Origin: Manihot esculenta
Taxonomy: Eukaryota; Streptophyta; Magnoliopsida; Malpighiales; Euphorbiaceae
NCBI RefSeq assembly: GCF_001659605.2
Contig: NC_035163.2
Coordinates: 30,096,158 to 30,160,157, forward strand
DNA: 64,000 nucleotides
Direction: 5' to 3'
The notes under the pieces are model-generated. The model made no database searches. It was not told where the DNA came from and saw nothing but the letters and a program-made list of their open reading frames with translations. Shown piece by piece: positions 61,861 through 64,000 of the stretch (positions are counted from its first letter, which is position 1; every line of letters begins with the position of its first letter). Both the position numbers and the translations under genes were made by a program.

Positions 61861-62258
61861 AAGTGCCCTGTTCAGCCATTTCTTGCATGTTTTCATGTGA
61901 TGTTTTCAGGATGTTTTAGGGGGTTTTTGGGGAGTATTTTAGAGTCATGTTCATGTATGTTTGGTCCCTCATTTGAGTCCACCTGTGTAGGTTCGGACCT
62001 GAGGAACCGAGACCCCCAGCAGTGAGCCAGCTGCTTCAGAGTCTCTTCAGAGCTAGCCAGAGGTGAGTGGAATAAACTTTAAGTTTTAAAGCAAATTAAT
62101 GAAATGATTTAGCATGATTCACGCATCATGAATGCCATGAGATATATTAGGTTGATTGCATTAGAATTCACGAATATGTTGCATTGCATACTTTGCTGTT
62201 GATGTGGATGAATGTTGAATGATCCATTAGCCCTTTTATGTCATGTTAACCTATGTGA

Positions 62259-62346
62259 GTCCAGGTGTGCCTGCTACGGCTCTACGCCCCTGGCACTATG
62301 ATTGATGATGGTAGTCCGGGTGTGCCTGCTACGGCTCTACGCCCCC
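62259..62346. repeat. Two-copy 55-bp tandem repeat in LTR
   Basis: GTCCAGGTGTGCCTGCTACG at 62259 and GTCCGGGTGTGCCTGCTACG at 62314, each followed by GCTCTACGCCCCxGGCA. Confidence 0.9.
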
Positions 62347-63013
62347 GGCATGTATAAGTAAGAAAGATAGGGGCTAAATGGTGACAAGTTCATCCTTGAT
62401 GTGAAATGTTTGTGTTATGGCGCATACATGAAAGCATGATTTAAATTGATGTTTTATTATTCTGCTCACTGGGCTCTAGTAGCTCACCCCACTCCCTTTA
62501 TCCCCAGAGTTGCAGGTACAGGATAGATCGGGAAGTCGGCTAGAGTGAAGTTAAGTCATGTATGTTGTAATAGATAGCAGTGGACATGAATATGATGTAA
62601 TGAGTATTTATGACTATGTTAATGTAATGAAAGAGTAATGTATAGTTATGTAATGATGAGGATGATTGAGGATTAGTATGTGCTTGACCCTATGTTATGG
62701 TTATCCCCTTGACACATGATCTATAGAAATGTTTTTATGATGTATTTGATAATCCAAGCTTATCGAATGATGAGATACCCCATTGGAGTATTTGATGAGG
62801 ACTCCAGTGGTGGTTATGTTATTAGATGTGCACATGTTCAGGTTAAGCTTGAAAAAAGAAAGAAAAAGTTTACAGTTTTATGTATGTTGTTGATCATGTA
62901 TGGGATATTACAGGTTACAGGAGGTATGTTTGGCTTGCTACGGGTCCCGGCGGCCTTAAGCCGATCTGGATCCTAGCGCCGGTAACGGGTCGGACTTCCG
63001 GGTCGTTACAGAG

Positions 63014-63025
63014 TGGTATCAGAGC
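63014..63025 (+). other. Primer-binding site (initiator tRNA-Met)
   Basis: TGGTATCAGAGC, complementary to the 3' end of plant initiator tRNA-Met, starts 4 bases after the LTR end. Confidence 0.92.
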
Positions 63026-63280
63026 CCTAGGTTCATATGGTCGGACCTAGAGTGTCGGGCTCATAGATGTTCTAGAAGGTCAAGCACACTAGGAAAATCA
63101 TGTCCACTAGGATAGGATGTAGAGTCCTGTCTATATGATGATATGATATGCCATGATGATATGCATGTGCATAAATGCTATGATATGATGCTATGTATAT
63201 GATGAGGGTTCATGTGTTTCCACATGAACCATATGATGCAAATGATTGTTTATGCTATGTGCTGTTTTTCAGAAAATAGA

Positions 63281-64000
63281 ATGAGAGGAACTCGTCGATC
63301 TGCACGATTGACTGGAGTGCCACCTCAGGACGAGGGCGCTGATGCCCGTCCTTCAGCTTTGCCAAGGGCAATGTCCAGTAGGTCCAATAGAGACAGAGTG
63401 GCTAGAGACCCAAGAAGGTCTTTGGATCTGGGTAGAAGCAGATCAGTAAGGGGAACAGTGCAGGGAGGAATGTCTGAGGATATGGAGGTAGATCAGAGGA
63501 GGGATGGCAACCTTGGTGTGAGCATGCCGGAAGAGGGCATGGGAGAATCAGAAGGAGGCGCTCAGGCCTCGAGTTATGTCCAGCCACATCACTACCCACC
63601 CTATTCACACCATCCAGGGTATTCGATGGGAGGTACATCGGATAACCCCAGTTTTAGCCCTTATCCTCCACATATGCCATACCCACCTTACTACCCACCA
63701 TACTCTCAGTACCCCATGTACCCACCTCCACCTCCCTATACCGGTACAGCAAACCCTACCCCAGGGGATGTTGCACCTCCACCACCACCAGTACCTACTG
63801 TCCCGGAAACACAAGTACCCAAACCTACCTCATCTGGAGGGAGCAAGGTCAAGATGACCGATTACATGAAGTTGGGTGCTCCTCAGTACAGAACAGGTGA
63901 TGACCCATTTGAGTATCTGAACAGGGTCAAGACTATTACAGATGAGATAGGGGCTGATGACAGTAGAGCCATTCAGATGGCTGGGTTCACACTGGAGTGC
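63281..64000 (+). CDS. Retrotransposon gag (Ty3/gypsy), 5' part, open to the window edge
   Basis: From ATG at 63281 the frame stays open for 240 codons to the right edge. The product starts MRGTRRSARLTGVPP and has an Arg/Ser-rich then acidic N-terminus. A Pro/Tyr-rich linker (about residues 100-170, PPYYPPYSQYPMYPPPPP) follows, then the start of a capsid-type Retrotrans_gag domain: KMTDYMKLGAPQYRTGDDPF, then EYLNRVKTITDEIGADDSRA and IQMAGFTLEC. Gag forms the particle that packages the element RNA. An absence of stops over 720 bp suggests a fairly young copy. Length and downstream protease/polymerase cannot be judged here. Confidence 0.88.
   Translation, partial: MRGTRRSARLTGVPPQDEGADARPSALPRAMSSRSNRDRVARDPRRSLDLGRSRSVRGTVQGGMSEDMEVDQRRDGNLGVSMPEEGMGESEGGAQASSYVQPHHYPPYSHHPGYSMGGTSDNPSFSPYPPHMPYPPYYPPYSQYPMYPPPPPYTGTANPTPGDVAPPPPPVPTVPETQVPKPTSSGGSKVKMTDYMKLGAPQYRTGDDPFEYLNRVKTITDEIGADDSRAIQMAGFTLEC

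Larger units (their letters stand above)
60783..63010 (+). mobile_element. 2.2-kb 5' LTR of a Ty3/gypsy (chromovirus, Tekay/Del-like) retrotransposon
   Basis: Begins TGTAATACCCGGCTAG and ends GGTCGTTACA, so it has TG...CA ends within a TGTAA/TTACA inverted pair. A primer-binding site follows within 4 bp. It carries a TATA box (TATAAAAG at 61139), many CGGCCGCCGAA motifs and a 55-bp tandem unit (62259 and 62314, both GTCCxGGTGTGCCTGC). The length (2228 bp) and tRNA-Met priming are usual for Tekay/Del-type chromoviruses in plants; the lineage would be settled by the integrase chromodomain, which is outside the window. Confidence 0.85.

Noticed and set aside
60589..62025. Several overlapping open frames on both strands with RRP/FGRR/PPK-type repeats
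   Set aside because: They follow the CGGCCGCCGAA motif array inside the LTRs in different frames; low-complexity artefact.
59717..63010. Repeated GC-rich motifs as a possible CRISPR-like array
   Set aside because: Spacing is irregular, linkers are not unique spacers, and the context is a plant retrotransposon LTR.
1..64000. tRNA, rRNA or snoRNA genes
   Set aside because: No cloverleaf with a convincing GGTTCGAATC-type arm or rRNA segment was found by eye; the TGGTATCAGAGC strings are primer-binding sites, not tRNA genes.

Overview
This window is nuclear DNA of a flowering plant, almost certainly a rosid eudicot. The evidence is intron-rich genes with GT-AG borders, very AT-rich introns and spacers, plant-only gene families (WNK2-type kinase, IDM1-type PHD/GNAT protein, PSB27-H2, XS-domain protein) and plant retrotransposon lineages. 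The style of the repeats suggests Malpighiales (for example Euphorbiaceae), but that is only an impression.

Genes from left to right: the first coding exon of an XS-domain protein (minus strand, cut off by the left edge); PSB27-H2/LPA19, a photosystem II assembly factor (plus); imidazoleglycerol-phosphate dehydratase of histidine synthesis (minus, 8 exons); an IDM1-like PHD-finger/acetyltransferase (minus, 8 coding exons, 1471 aa); ribosomal protein eS24 (minus, 5 exons); a DUF1517/FLAP1-related membrane protein (plus, 6 exons); a WNK2-like kinase (minus, 7 exons); a decaying SurE-type nucleotidase (plus, pseudogene); and a Sec14/CRAL-TRIO protein (plus, 7 exons). I rebuilt all exon borders by hand from splice sites and reading phase; the phases close in every intact gene.

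From memory of the Arabidopsis gene order, the XS, IGPD, WNK2 and Sec14 genes sit together at At3g22410-22430, while IGPD, the PHD/GNAT gene and SurE sit together at At4g14910-14930. The window therefore looks like an unfractionated ancestral segment that Arabidopsis holds as two complementary halves.

The middle (about 41.4-52.0 kb) is a gene-poor, AT-rich spacer with an hAT-type MITE (45473-45948) and badly worn copies of a TRIM retrotransposon. From about 57.5 kb to the right edge the window is nested retrotransposons. A Ty3/gypsy (Tat-like) RT/RNase H body is interrupted by a near-intact 591-bp TRIM with perfect TCAAT target duplications. It is then interrupted by the LTR of a chromovirus-like gypsy element, and that LTR is itself broken by a related element with a 2228-bp LTR, a tRNA-Met primer site and an open gag reading frame running off the right edge.

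I saw no bacterial-type system, CRISPR array, tRNA or rRNA. The most interesting points are the nested TRIM, the CGGCCGCCGAA motif array inside the gypsy LTRs, the complementary Arabidopsis synteny, and the SurE gene caught in decay.
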